Translations under genes and position numbers: made by a program | In this document: one piece after another, positions 19,471 to 27,640 of the stretch | How positions within the stretch are numbered: the stretch's first letter is position 1 | Layout of the letters: the number at the start of each line of letters is the position of its first letter | Assembly (NCBI GenBank): GCA_963665155.2 | Contig: OY761986.2 | Coordinates: 186,001 to 250,000, forward strand | DNA from: UBA1141 sp963665155 | GTDB taxonomy: Bacteria; Chloroflexota; Dehalococcoidia; Lucifugimonadales; UBA3495 | Length of the DNA stretch: 64,000 bases | Direction: 5' to 3' | Notes under the pieces: generated by a model | Told to the model about the DNA's origin: nothing | Database searches by the model: none | The model's input: only the letters and a program-made list of their open reading frames with translations

Positions 19471-20936
19471 CTAGTATTACAACGTCAGTTCAGGGAGGGA
19501 TGTGGGGTGATGCCCGCATGGCGGCGCGGCGCTTGGCATGGGAGCGTTTGGCCCGTTCGTTACTGTCCTGCGTATCCTCAAGCCACCGCAGCAACTCGGT
19601 TGGCCCGAACCGTTCCCGGGGCAGCATTTCCCGCACCACCCGGTAGACCTGCGGCCTCGTGATCCGGGGCATCTTTTTCCCCCCAAGCCTGTTGCAGGCT
19701 CAGCAGAAAAGCTCCGCCCAGCAGGCACAGGGCCACGTGGTGATGCCAGCCAGCCCAGGTGCGGGTCTCGTACTCGTCCAGGCCTACGTCGCTTTTCTCC
19801 GTCTCAAACTCCGTTTCTATACGCCAACGGGAGCCTCCCACGTATGCCAGGGTCTCCAACGGGGTATCCTCCGGAGCATTGGACAGGTAGTAGCGGGGTT
19901 CGCTGCCGTCCCGGTTCCGGCGGTAGACGGCCCAGTGGATTTCGCCGGGCTTGCGCCTGCTGGTCGGTCGCACCCTCTGGGCGCTGAAAAGGTAGCTGCG
20001 TGGCCCCTGGCTTCCCTCGGCCACCGTAATCTCACGCCAGGCCTCCTCCGGCAACTCGTCGCTGCGCTGCTCCATGGTCCGGCGCTGACCGTCTCGCAGC
20101 CTGGGTTTGCGGGGACGCCCGAATCCCTGATACTCCGCACTGGTCCAGGCAGGCTCCGGCGGCCACACCGTAAAGCCGGACGGAACGTCCAGCACGTACC
20201 ACATCCCCAAGGCCGCCAGGCCCTCCCGGAAGGACGGCGACATCCCGAAGGCGTCGTCCGCCGCGACCCATCCAGCCTTCAGGTGGCCCCGCTCCTGCGC
20301 CCGCCCCACCATCTCCAAGGCCAACTCCGTCTTGGACCGGTAGCCCTGCCTATCCTCCGGCACACCCGCCGCCTCACACCGGTCTTTGTCCGAGGTCCAA
20401 CTCTCGGGCAGATACAGCCCCTTGTCCACCAATGCCCGTCCCAACGGGCTGACATAGGCCAGGAACATCCCCGCCTGGCAGTTGGCCACCTTCCCCAGCC
20501 TCCCGCAGTACTGCCGGGCCACTCCCACCGACTTCCTCCCCTGCTTGGGAAAGTCGCTGCCGTCCAGCACCCACACCCCTTCCGGATGCTCCAGCCGGGT
20601 TCCCAGGTACTCCTGCAGCCGTCCTATAATCACCTCATCGTCCCAGGGAGAATCGGTGAGAAACCGCTGCATCCCTCGGGCTGACCCCGGAACCGTCTCC
20701 GACAGGTTCTCAGCGTTGCGCCGCTCCCCAGACTGTACCAGCAGGGCCTGGAGATAATGACCGCTGTGCTCCCGCGTCTCCCGGCGGCCAAACAGCGGCG
20801 CGAAGTAAGCGTGAAAATCCCGAAATGACCCGTACACCTGCTCGAAAGCTGCCGCATCCACATCCCCACCTCACCCGCCTATTCCCTCTCCAGCTACACA
20901 GTCATCCTATCAAACTAACTGACGTTGTAATACTAG
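19471..20936 (-). mobile_element. IS701-family element, copy 2 (complete)
   Basis: The body is 19475-20932 (1458 bp), with 16-bp perfect inverted repeats and CTAG at each end. Its right CTAG (20933-20936) is also the left CTAG of the IS1182 copy that follows. Confidence 0.93.
19578..20861 (-). CDS. IS701-family transposase
   Basis: The 427-residue DDE transposase is collinear with copy 3 except for an Arg/Lys difference in the overlapping tail frame. VWVLDGSDFPKQGRKSVGV and GWVAADDAFGMSPSFREGLA hold the first two acidic residues, and RWRIETEFETEKSDVGLDEY the third. The last 34 residues are low-complexity. The family's usual basic C-terminal tail (MPRITRPQVYRVVREMLPRE and onward) is in another frame at 19490-19672, after a GGGGGGAAAAAG run. 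Confidence 0.9.
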   Translation of the reverse strand: MDAAAFEQVYGSFRDFHAYFAPLFGRRETREHSGHYLQALLVQSGERRNAENLSETVPGSARGMQRFLTDSPWDDEVIIGRLQEYLGTRLEHPEGVWVLDGSDFPKQGRKSVGVARQYCGRLGKVANCQAGMFLAYVSPLGRALVDKGLYLPESWTSDKDRCEAAGVPEDRQGYRSKTELALEMVGRAQERGHLKAGWVAADDAFGMSPSFREGLAALGMWYVLDVPSGFTVWPPEPAWTSAEYQGFGRPRKPRLRDGQRRTMEQRSDELPEEAWREITVAEGSQGPRSYLFSAQRVRPTSRRKPGEIHWAVYRRNRDGSEPRYYLSNAPEDTPLETLAYVGGSRWRIETEFETEKSDVGLDEYETRTWAGWHHHVALCLLGGAFLLSLQQAWGEKDAPDHEAAGLPGGAGNAAPGTVRANRVAAVA

Positions 20937-22720
20937 AAACCCGGCTGAAAAGCCCTGCTGTGACGGGATGGCGTGGAGGATAACCAGTGGACTGTAAGTC
21001 TGAGGCTAAGAGTGACCCAGTTGGCTGCGGCCAATATGAATTGGGTAGTAACGATGGGCGACCCTGGGGCTTGCTGGTCCGGTTTATCGTGAGAGGAGCC
21101 TGGAGCCGGAGATATCATCCCCATCTTGGTAGCCACCAGGGTCAGGTTGGCCACCGTGGCCGCCATGAGTAGTTGGAATCGGGTCTTGGCTCGGCCGAAG
21201 TAGCGAGATTGGCGGACCCCCAGTTGCGCCAGCCGCGCCAGGCGATGCTCGGCCGCCTGGCGCAGCCTACGGTATTCAGCAAAGCCCTCACTCCGCTGGA
21301 AGTCCCGGGCTTGTTGCAAGAGCGCCTCTTGGGGATGCAGGGCTACGGTGCGTCCCGCCCCGTACCGCGCCGCCACGCACTGGGACCGCAGGGGGCATAC
21401 GCCGCAGACCGCCGGGTCGAATTGGAAACTCCGGGCCAGGTAGGTCCGACCCAACCGGTTGGTCCGGGTGCCGAAGGTCCGCAGGGTGTGGGTAACATTA
21501 CCGGCTGGGCAGGTGCAGGTTCCTGCCTCCAAGTCGATCTGGAAGTCCTCCTTGGGGAAGCAGGCCTTATTAGGGCGACCCGGCACCTTGGCTATTAGAG
21601 TCCGACCAGCATCGGCAAAGGCCTGCCGCGTCCCGCCATCCCCATAGGCCGCATCCCCGATAGTCTCCTCCACCGCTATGCCCGTGTTCTCCTCACTCTG
21701 CTCCACCAGTTCCAGGACTCCAGTGTTGTCACCGGCATTGCCGGGCAGGATGTCTACCGCGGTCACCAGTTGGGAATCGGTATCCACCACCACCGCAGCC
21801 TTATGTCCGTCGAAGCGTTTGCTGCTGCTTTTACGGCCGTGGCGCATCTCCGGGTCGTGTACCGAAGGGATGCGGTCCCGGCTTACCCCATCCTTCAGGG
21901 CTGGGCCATCCTCCTGGCGTTCCACATCCTGCAGTAACAGTTGCCCCAGCAACTCCGCCGCTTCCACTATACCCTGGCGCTGGGGGCTCTCCTCGGGGAA
22001 CTGACCCTGGACCTGACGGGCCAGCTCCAACACCAGGTCGGCATCGGCTACTATCTTCTGCAGTAAGGCTTGCCGCTCTTTCTGGTTGTCCCAGTCAATC
22101 TCTGCCTCTCCCTTCACACTGGAGCCAAAGTAGAGTTCCAGACCGTGTCTCAAGGCCCATTCCTCGGGCCGCGTCCCATCCAGGTCCGAAAGCGCCCGCA
22201 CTACCTGGACTATGCCGTCGGCCAGCAAGTTGTAGGTGTCCTTGACCGCCCCTCGGCCCAGAATGTAGGTGGTGTCTACCGCCACCTTCATCCGGCGTCC
22301 TTTCAGGTATCCGGTCTGCCGGGCGAATTGGAGGCTGCGCTGAAAGACGGCCCGCACCCGGTCGTGGAGGATCAGCTGGGCTCGAAACAGCTGCAGCGTG
22401 CTCTTGGCAAAGGGCCGGTCCTCCACCTCAATCCCCAACGCCACCTTCCACCGGATATCAAAATCCGCCCGCTGTTTGGCTTCGGCGTCGCTGACTTTGT
22501 CGTAGGCTTGCAACAACAGCGCAGTGGCCACCAGACTTGGGGGCACGCTATCCCGGCCATTGTCTGGGCAATATAGCTCGGCGAACTCTTCGTCTCGAAA
22601 TAGCTGTCCCCGCAGGGAGGCCAGGAAGCCATAGAAGGAGCCCCGGCCCACATAGTCCAGGTACAGGTGATCCGCTTCCAGCAGCCCTCGTTGCGCCGAC
22701 CGTACTCCCAGCATCCTCAA
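20933..22720 (-). CDS. IS1182-family transposase (copy A)
   Basis: The 595-residue protein has a DUF772 N-terminal domain (YLDYVGRGSFYGFLASLRGQ), a DDE core with MKVAVDTTYILGRGAVKDTY and HKAAVVVDTDSQLVTAVDIL, and a Cys-rich segment (CTCPAGNVTH, then CGVCPLRSQC) typical of the long IS1182 transposases. It ends with GTTNLxxxx-like YFGRAKTRFQLLMAATVANL. The final TTC-TAG borrows the C of the flanking CTAG, and the stop codon is the TAG of the target sequence. Confidence 0.93.
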   Translation of the reverse strand: MRMLGVRSAQRGLLEADHLYLDYVGRGSFYGFLASLRGQLFRDEEFAELYCPDNGRDSVPPSLVATALLLQAYDKVSDAEAKQRADFDIRWKVALGIEVEDRPFAKSTLQLFRAQLILHDRVRAVFQRSLQFARQTGYLKGRRMKVAVDTTYILGRGAVKDTYNLLADGIVQVVRALSDLDGTRPEEWALRHGLELYFGSSVKGEAEIDWDNQKERQALLQKIVADADLVLELARQVQGQFPEESPQRQGIVEAAELLGQLLLQDVERQEDGPALKDGVSRDRIPSVHDPEMRHGRKSSSKRFDGHKAAVVVDTDSQLVTAVDILPGNAGDNTGVLELVEQSEENTGIAVEETIGDAAYGDGGTRQAFADAGRTLIAKVPGRPNKACFPKEDFQIDLEAGTCTCPAGNVTHTLRTFGTRTNRLGRTYLARSFQFDPAVCGVCPLRSQCVAARYGAGRTVALHPQEALLQQARDFQRSEGFAEYRRLRQAAEHRLARLAQLGVRQSRYFGRAKTRFQLLMAATVANLTLVATKMGMISPAPGSSHDKPDQQAPGSPIVTTQFILAAANWVTLSLRLTVHWLSSTPSRHSRAFQPGF

Positions 22721-22801
22721 CCTCCCACACCCATTTATTAAATCTCTTGCCCAGTATATCGGGACAGCCTAGGTCAGGGTACTTTTCGGCCGGAGTTCTA
22801 G
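20933..22801 (-). mobile_element. IS1182-family element, copy A
   Basis: The 1861-bp body (20937-22797) is flanked by CTAG on both sides. The inverted ends are imperfect (AAACCCGGCTGAAAAG against AACTCCGGCCGAAAAG). It differs visibly from copy B by one base in the transposase gene (Leu/Pro). It shares a CTAG with IS701 copy 2 on the left and with the MITE on the right. Confidence 0.9.
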
Positions 22802-22950
22802 TATTACAACGACGCTTTCTCAAATTGGTCAGTTTTGGGGCAGAAATCGCTTCGCGGAACGCAAGACCCCAAAGCTGTCAGCCCACGCGCCTAACAGCCA
22901 TGAAGAGGTGCTCAAGGCCCCTTTTTTGTGATCCGTCGTTGTAATACTAG
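22798..22950. mobile_element. MITE related to IS701 ends
   Basis: This 145-bp non-coding body has 13-bp perfect inverted repeats (TATTACAACGACG) and is flanked by CTAG. The outer ten bases, TATTACAACG, are identical to those of the IS701 copies, which suggests mobilisation by a related transposase. The left CTAG is shared with IS1182 copy A. Confidence 0.75.
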
Positions 22951-23210
22951 GACGTAGAAAGCTTTCCCGTTGGTGCAAAAGTTGACGACGCGGTTCGGTT
23001 GGCGAAGGTCATATCCAAACTCCTCGTAGTGGTTACGGGTGAGGACATCATTTATCGTGAAGTCCGCGAAGTGATGTTTTGTGATAAAGGGTCGATATAG
23101 CGATTCCACTCGGTTTGCCTCGCTATAAATAATTCTCCGACCCCGGGAAAATTCGTTTCGAAGATCGCGGCTCCATTTGATCACCGGGTCGTAAGATTCG
23201 TCCTGCTTCT
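22951..23210 (-). pseudogene. Type ISP restriction-modification enzyme, internal fragment
   Basis: The whole 260-bp island between the MITE and IS1182 copy B is open on the minus strand. It reads DPVIKWSRDLRNEFSRGRRI and then VESLYRPFITKHHFADFTIN, ending CTNGKAFYVL. This pattern (W-x-R-x-L, then S-L-Y-R-P-F-x-x-x) occurs in the target-recognition part of single-chain type ISP and related helicase-methylase enzymes. Neither flank continues the gene, so only this scrap survives. Confidence 0.55.
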
Positions 23211-24998
23211 CTAGAAACCCGGCTGAAAAGCCCTGCTGTGACGGGATGGCGTGGAGGATAACCAGTGGACTGTAAGTCTGAGGCTAAGAGTGACCCAGTT
23301 GGCTGCGGCCAATATGAATTGGGTAGTAACGATGGGCGACCCTGGGGCTTGCTGGTCCGGTTTATCGTGAGAGGAGCCTGGAGCCGGAGATATCATCCCC
23401 ATCTTGGTAGCCACCAGGGTCAGGTTGGCCACCGTGGCCGCCATGAGTAGTTGGAATCGGGTCTTGGCTCGGCCGAAGTAGCGAGATTGGCGGACCCCCA
23501 GTTGCGCCAGCCGCGCCAGGCGATGCTCGGCCGCCTGGCGCGGCCTACGGTATTCAGCAAAGCCCTCACTCCGCTGGAAGTCCCGGGCTTGTTGCAAGAG
23601 CGCCTCTTGGGGATGCAGGGCTACGGTGCGTCCCGCCCCGTACCGCGCCGCCACGCACTGGGACCGCAGGGGGCATACGCCGCAGACCGCCGGGTCGAAT
23701 TGGAAACTCCGGGCCAGGTAGGTCCGACCCAACCGGTTGGTCCGGGTGCCGAAGGTCCGCAGGGTGTGGGTAACATTACCGGCTGGGCAGGTGCAGGTTC
23801 CTGCCTCCAAGTCGATCTGGAAGTCCTCCTTGGGGAAGCAGGCCTTATTAGGGCGACCCGGCACCTTGGCTATTAGAGTCCGACCAGCATCGGCAAAGGC
23901 CTGCCGCGTCCCGCCATCCCCATAGGCCGCATCCCCGATAGTCTCCTCCACCGCTATGCCCGTGTTCTCCTCACTCTGCTCCACCAGTTCCAGGACTCCA
24001 GTGTTGTCACCGGCATTGCCGGGCAGGATGTCTACCGCGGTCACCAGTTGGGAATCGGTATCCACCACCACCGCAGCCTTATGTCCGTCGAAGCGTTTGC
24101 TGCTGCTTTTACGGCCGTGGCGCATCTCCGGGTCGTGTACCGAAGGGATGCGGTCCCGGCTTACCCCATCCTTCAGGGCTGGGCCATCCTCCTGGCGTTC
24201 CACATCCTGCAGTAACAGTTGCCCCAGCAACTCCGCCGCTTCCACTATACCCTGGCGCTGGGGGCTCTCCTCGGGGAACTGACCCTGGACCTGACGGGCC
24301 AGCTCCAACACCAGGTCGGCATCGGCTACTATCTTCTGCAGTAAGGCTTGCCGCTCTTTCTGGTTGTCCCAGTCAATCTCTGCCTCTCCCTTCACACTGG
24401 AGCCAAAGTAGAGTTCCAGACCGTGTCTCAAGGCCCATTCCTCGGGCCGCGTCCCATCCAGGTCCGAAAGCGCCCGCACTACCTGGACTATGCCGTCGGC
24501 CAGCAAGTTGTAGGTGTCCTTGACCGCCCCTCGGCCCAGAATGTAGGTGGTGTCTACCGCCACCTTCATCCGGCGTCCTTTCAGGTATCCGGTCTGCCGG
24601 GCGAATTGGAGGCTGCGCTGAAAGACGGCCCGCACCCGGTCGTGGAGGATCAGCTGGGCTCGAAACAGCTGCAGCGTGCTCTTGGCAAAGGGCCGGTCCT
24701 CCACCTCAATCCCCAACGCCACCTTCCACCGGATATCAAAATCCGCCCGCTGTTTGGCTTCGGCGTCGCTGACTTTGTCGTAGGCTTGCAACAACAGCGC
24801 AGTGGCCACCAGACTTGGGGGCACGCTATCCCGGCCATTGTCTGGGCAATATAGCTCGGCGAACTCTTCGTCTCGAAATAGCTGTCCCCGCAGGGAGGCC
24901 AGGAAGCCATAGAAGGAGCCCCGGCCCACATAGTCCAGGTACAGGTGATCCGCTTCCAGCAGCCCTCGTTGCGCCGACCGTACTCCCAGCATCCTCAA
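23211..24998 (-). CDS. IS1182-family transposase (copy B)
   Basis: The 595-residue transposase is identical to copy A except Pro for Leu in EYRR(L/P)RQAAEH. Domains and motifs are as in copy A. Its TAG stop is likewise supplied by the CTAG target. The near identity implies recent duplication. Confidence 0.93.
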   Translation of the reverse strand: MRMLGVRSAQRGLLEADHLYLDYVGRGSFYGFLASLRGQLFRDEEFAELYCPDNGRDSVPPSLVATALLLQAYDKVSDAEAKQRADFDIRWKVALGIEVEDRPFAKSTLQLFRAQLILHDRVRAVFQRSLQFARQTGYLKGRRMKVAVDTTYILGRGAVKDTYNLLADGIVQVVRALSDLDGTRPEEWALRHGLELYFGSSVKGEAEIDWDNQKERQALLQKIVADADLVLELARQVQGQFPEESPQRQGIVEAAELLGQLLLQDVERQEDGPALKDGVSRDRIPSVHDPEMRHGRKSSSKRFDGHKAAVVVDTDSQLVTAVDILPGNAGDNTGVLELVEQSEENTGIAVEETIGDAAYGDGGTRQAFADAGRTLIAKVPGRPNKACFPKEDFQIDLEAGTCTCPAGNVTHTLRTFGTRTNRLGRTYLARSFQFDPAVCGVCPLRSQCVAARYGAGRTVALHPQEALLQQARDFQRSEGFAEYRRPRQAAEHRLARLAQLGVRQSRYFGRAKTRFQLLMAATVANLTLVATKMGMISPAPGSSHDKPDQQAPGSPIVTTQFILAAANWVTLSLRLTVHWLSSTPSRHSRAFQPGF

Positions 24999-25079
24999 CC
25001 TCCCACACCCATTTATTAAATCTCTTGCCCAGTATATCGGGACAGCCTAGGTCAGGGTACTTTTCGGCCGGAGTTCTAG
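23211..25079 (-). mobile_element. IS1182-family element, copy B
   Basis: This is a near-identical copy of the element at 20933, in the same orientation, flanked by CTAG at 23211-23214 and 25076-25079. The right CTAG is shared with IS701 copy 3. Copies A and B bracket the MITE and the type ISP fragment as direct repeats and could recombine to delete them. Confidence 0.9.
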
Positions 25080-26541
25080 TATTACAACGTCAGTTCAGGG
25101 AGGGATGTGGGGTGATGCCCGCATGGCGGCGCGGCGCTTGGCATGGGAGCGTTTGGCCCGTTCGTTACTGTCCTGCGTATCCTCAAGCCACCGCAGCAAC
25201 TCGGTTGGCCCGAACCGTTCCCGGGGCAGCATTTCCCGCACCACCCGGTAGACCTGCGGCTTCGTGATCCGGGGCATCTTTTTCCCCCCAAGCCTGTTGC
25301 AGGCTCAGCAGAAAAGCTCCGCCCAGCAGGCACAGGGCCACGTGGTGATGCCAGCCAGCCCAGGTGCGGGTCTCGTACTCGTCCAGGCCTACGTCGCTTT
25401 TCTCCGTCTCAAACTCCGTTTCTATACGCCAACGGGAGCCTCCCACGTATGCCAGGGTCTCCAACGGGGTATCCTCCGGAGCATTGGACAGGTAGTAGCG
25501 GGGTTCGCTGCCGTCCCGGTTCCGGCGGTAGACGGCCCAGTGGATTTCGCCGGGCTTGCGCCTGCTGGTCGGTCGCACCCTCTGGGCGCTGAAAAGGTAG
25601 CTGCGTGGCCCCTGGCTTCCCTCGGCCACCGTAATCTCACGCCAGGCCTCCTCCGGCAACTCGTCGCTGCGCTGCTCCATGGTCCGGCGCTGACCGTCTC
25701 GCAGCCTGGGTTTGCGGGGACGCCCGAATCCCTGATACTCCGCACTGGTCCAGGCAGGCTCCGGCGGCCACACCGTAAAGCCGGACGGAACGTCCAGCAC
25801 GTACCACATCCCCAAGGCCGCCAGGCCCTCCCGGAAGGACGGCGACATCCCGAAGGCGTCGTCCGCCGCGACCCATCCAGCCTTCAGGTGGCCCCGCTCC
25901 TGTGCCCGCCCCACCATCTCCAAGGCCAACTCCGTCTTGGACCGGTAGCCCTGCCTATCCTCCGGCACACCCGCCGCCTCACACCGGTCTTTGTCCGAGG
26001 TCCAACTCTCGGGCAGATACAGCCCCTTGTCCACCAATGCCCGTCCCAACGGGCTGACATAGGCCAGGAACATCCCCGCCTGGCAGTTGGCCACCTTCCC
26101 CAGCCTCCCGCAGTACTGCCGGGCCACTCCCACCGACTTCCTCCCCTGCTTGGGAAAGTCGCTGCCGTCCAGCACCCACACCCCTTCCGGATGCTCCAGC
26201 CGGGTTCCCAGGTACTCCTGCAGCCGTCCTATAATCACCTCATCGTCCCAGGGAGAATCGGTGAGAAACCGCTGCATCCCTCGGGCTGACCCCGGAACCG
26301 TCTCCGACAGGTTCTCAGCGTTGCGCCGCTCCCCAGACTGTACCAGCAGGGCCTGGAGATAATGACCGCTGTGCTCCCGCGTCTCCCGGCGGCCAAACAG
26401 CGGCGCGAAGTAAGCGTGAAAATCCCGAAATGACCCGTACACCTGCTCGAAAGCTGCCGCATCCACATCCCCACCTCACCCGCCTATTCCCTCTCCAGCT
26501 ACACAGTCATCCTATCAAACTAACTGACGTTGTAATACTAG
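25076..26541 (-). mobile_element. IS701-family element, copy 3 (complete)
   Basis: The body is 25080-26537, the same length as copy 2, with perfect 16-bp inverted repeats and CTAG on both sides. It interrupts the 5' part of an AAA ATPase gene on the right. Confidence 0.93.
25183..26466 (-). CDS. IS701-family transposase
   Basis: The 427-residue protein is identical in length to copy 2, with the same acidic motifs and the same displaced C-terminal tail frame (25095-25277, MPRITKPQ). It has no frameshift in the catalytic part, so copies 2 and 3 may both be active. Confidence 0.9.
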   Translation of the reverse strand: MDAAAFEQVYGSFRDFHAYFAPLFGRRETREHSGHYLQALLVQSGERRNAENLSETVPGSARGMQRFLTDSPWDDEVIIGRLQEYLGTRLEHPEGVWVLDGSDFPKQGRKSVGVARQYCGRLGKVANCQAGMFLAYVSPLGRALVDKGLYLPESWTSDKDRCEAAGVPEDRQGYRSKTELALEMVGRAQERGHLKAGWVAADDAFGMSPSFREGLAALGMWYVLDVPSGFTVWPPEPAWTSAEYQGFGRPRKPRLRDGQRRTMEQRSDELPEEAWREITVAEGSQGPRSYLFSAQRVRPTSRRKPGEIHWAVYRRNRDGSEPRYYLSNAPEDTPLETLAYVGGSRWRIETEFETEKSDVGLDEYETRTWAGWHHHVALCLLGGAFLLSLQQAWGEKDAPDHEAAGLPGGAGNAAPGTVRANRVAAVA

Positions 26542-26936
26542 CTTGGCGGGAACGGGGCAGCGACCAAGTATTTGACGCTTCGCAGGCGTCGGATGGTATG
26601 TTGCGAGTAATTGCCCTGGTATCGCTTCTGTTGCAGCCGGAGGAGACCATGCCGGACGTTTTGATTCTCGACGAACCGGAGTTGGGTTTGCATCCCTATG
26701 CCATAGAGATAGTGGGCGGGCTGATCGGCGCAGTGTCAAAAAGCATTCAGGTGGTAGTGGCCACGCAATCCGCCGCACTGGTCAATTGCTTCGAGCCTGA
26801 AGACATCGTGGTGGTCGAGCGTGAGGGCCGGCAATCGGTATTCAGGCATCTCGATTCCGAAAAGTTGGGGGAGTGGCTGGACGACTATTCGCTCGCCGAA
26901 TTGTGGGAAAAGAATGTGCTGGGTGGACAACCCTGA
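26542..26936 (+). pseudogene. AAA (OLD/RecF-like) ATPase, C-terminal part
   Basis: The open frame comes directly out of IS701 copy 3. It carries FDASQASDGMLRVIALVSLL (the ABC-type signature), DVLILDEPELGLHPYAIEIV (Walker B and D-loop) and QVVVATQSAALVNCFEPEDI (switch His region replaced by Q-S). The N-terminal Walker A half is missing. Its TGA overlaps the ATG of a DUF4276 gene (TGATG). ATPase/DUF4276 pairs resemble OLD-type two-gene defence systems, with the DUF4276 protein as a TOPRIM-like partner. Confidence 0.7.
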
Positions 26937-27640
26937 TGCCCGTCAGATTGAATTTCGTAGTGGAAGGACCAACGGAACGCCGGTTCGTGGAGAACATCCT
27001 GCGTCCGCACCTGGCCGACCGCTCCATCTGGGTTACCGCCCGGTGTGTTGAGACGAGCCGGTCGCGTGGCCGAAAATACAGTGGAGGTATCCGGGATTAT
27101 ACGAAGGCAAAGAGGGACATTGAGCGCTGGATGAATGAAGACCAAAACCCCGATGCGCGTTTCACCACCATGTTTGACCTTTACGCCCTGCCTGGAGATT
27201 TCCCTGGTTACGAAGATGCCAGACAAGAGCACGATCCCTATGCTCGCGTTCGGCTTCTTGAGGATGCTTTAGGGGAGGACATATCCGACCAGCGGTTCGT
27301 TCCTTATCTCCAACTTCACGAATTTGAAGCGCTATTATTTTGCGACCCCCAAAAACTTGAAGAGCGGTTCTACCGGCATTCCGCAGGAATCGGGAGGCTC
27401 GCCCAAGCTGCCGAGCAATCTAACCCTGAGCTAATCAACGATGGGAACGAAACTGCGCCGTCTAAGCGAATAATCAGAGAAATACCGGAGTATGAATCCG
27501 ACAAAGCATCATCCGGTCCGACAGTAGCCGAGAGGATAGGGTTGCCCACTCTGCGAATGAAGTGCCAGCATTTTGCAGAATGGATTAACAAGCTGGAAGC
27601 TCTCACCCAAAGTCCGCAGGCTGGCGGAGGTGGAACTGAG
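26936..27640 (+). CDS. DUF4276 protein, fused in frame to HsdR
   Basis: The ATG at 26936 overlaps the ATPase stop. The protein opens LNFVVEGPTERRFVENILRP (E-G-x-T-E, the TOPRIM-like acidic motif) and later has PYLQLHEFEALLFCDPQKLE and a C-terminal TLRMKCQHFAEWINKLEAL, which together define DUF4276. Family members end here, at about 220 residues. In this ORF no stop follows. A short linker (TQSPQAGGGGTE) leads directly into the HsdR N-terminus. The two could be translated as one chain, or HsdR could start separately at ATG 27641. Confidence 0.7.

Noticed and set aside
19659..20684. 341-residue plus-strand ORF inside IS701 copy 2 (also in copy 3)
   Set aside because: It is antisense to the transposase, rich in Pro/Arg/His, and exists only because the GC-rich gene lacks stops in that frame.
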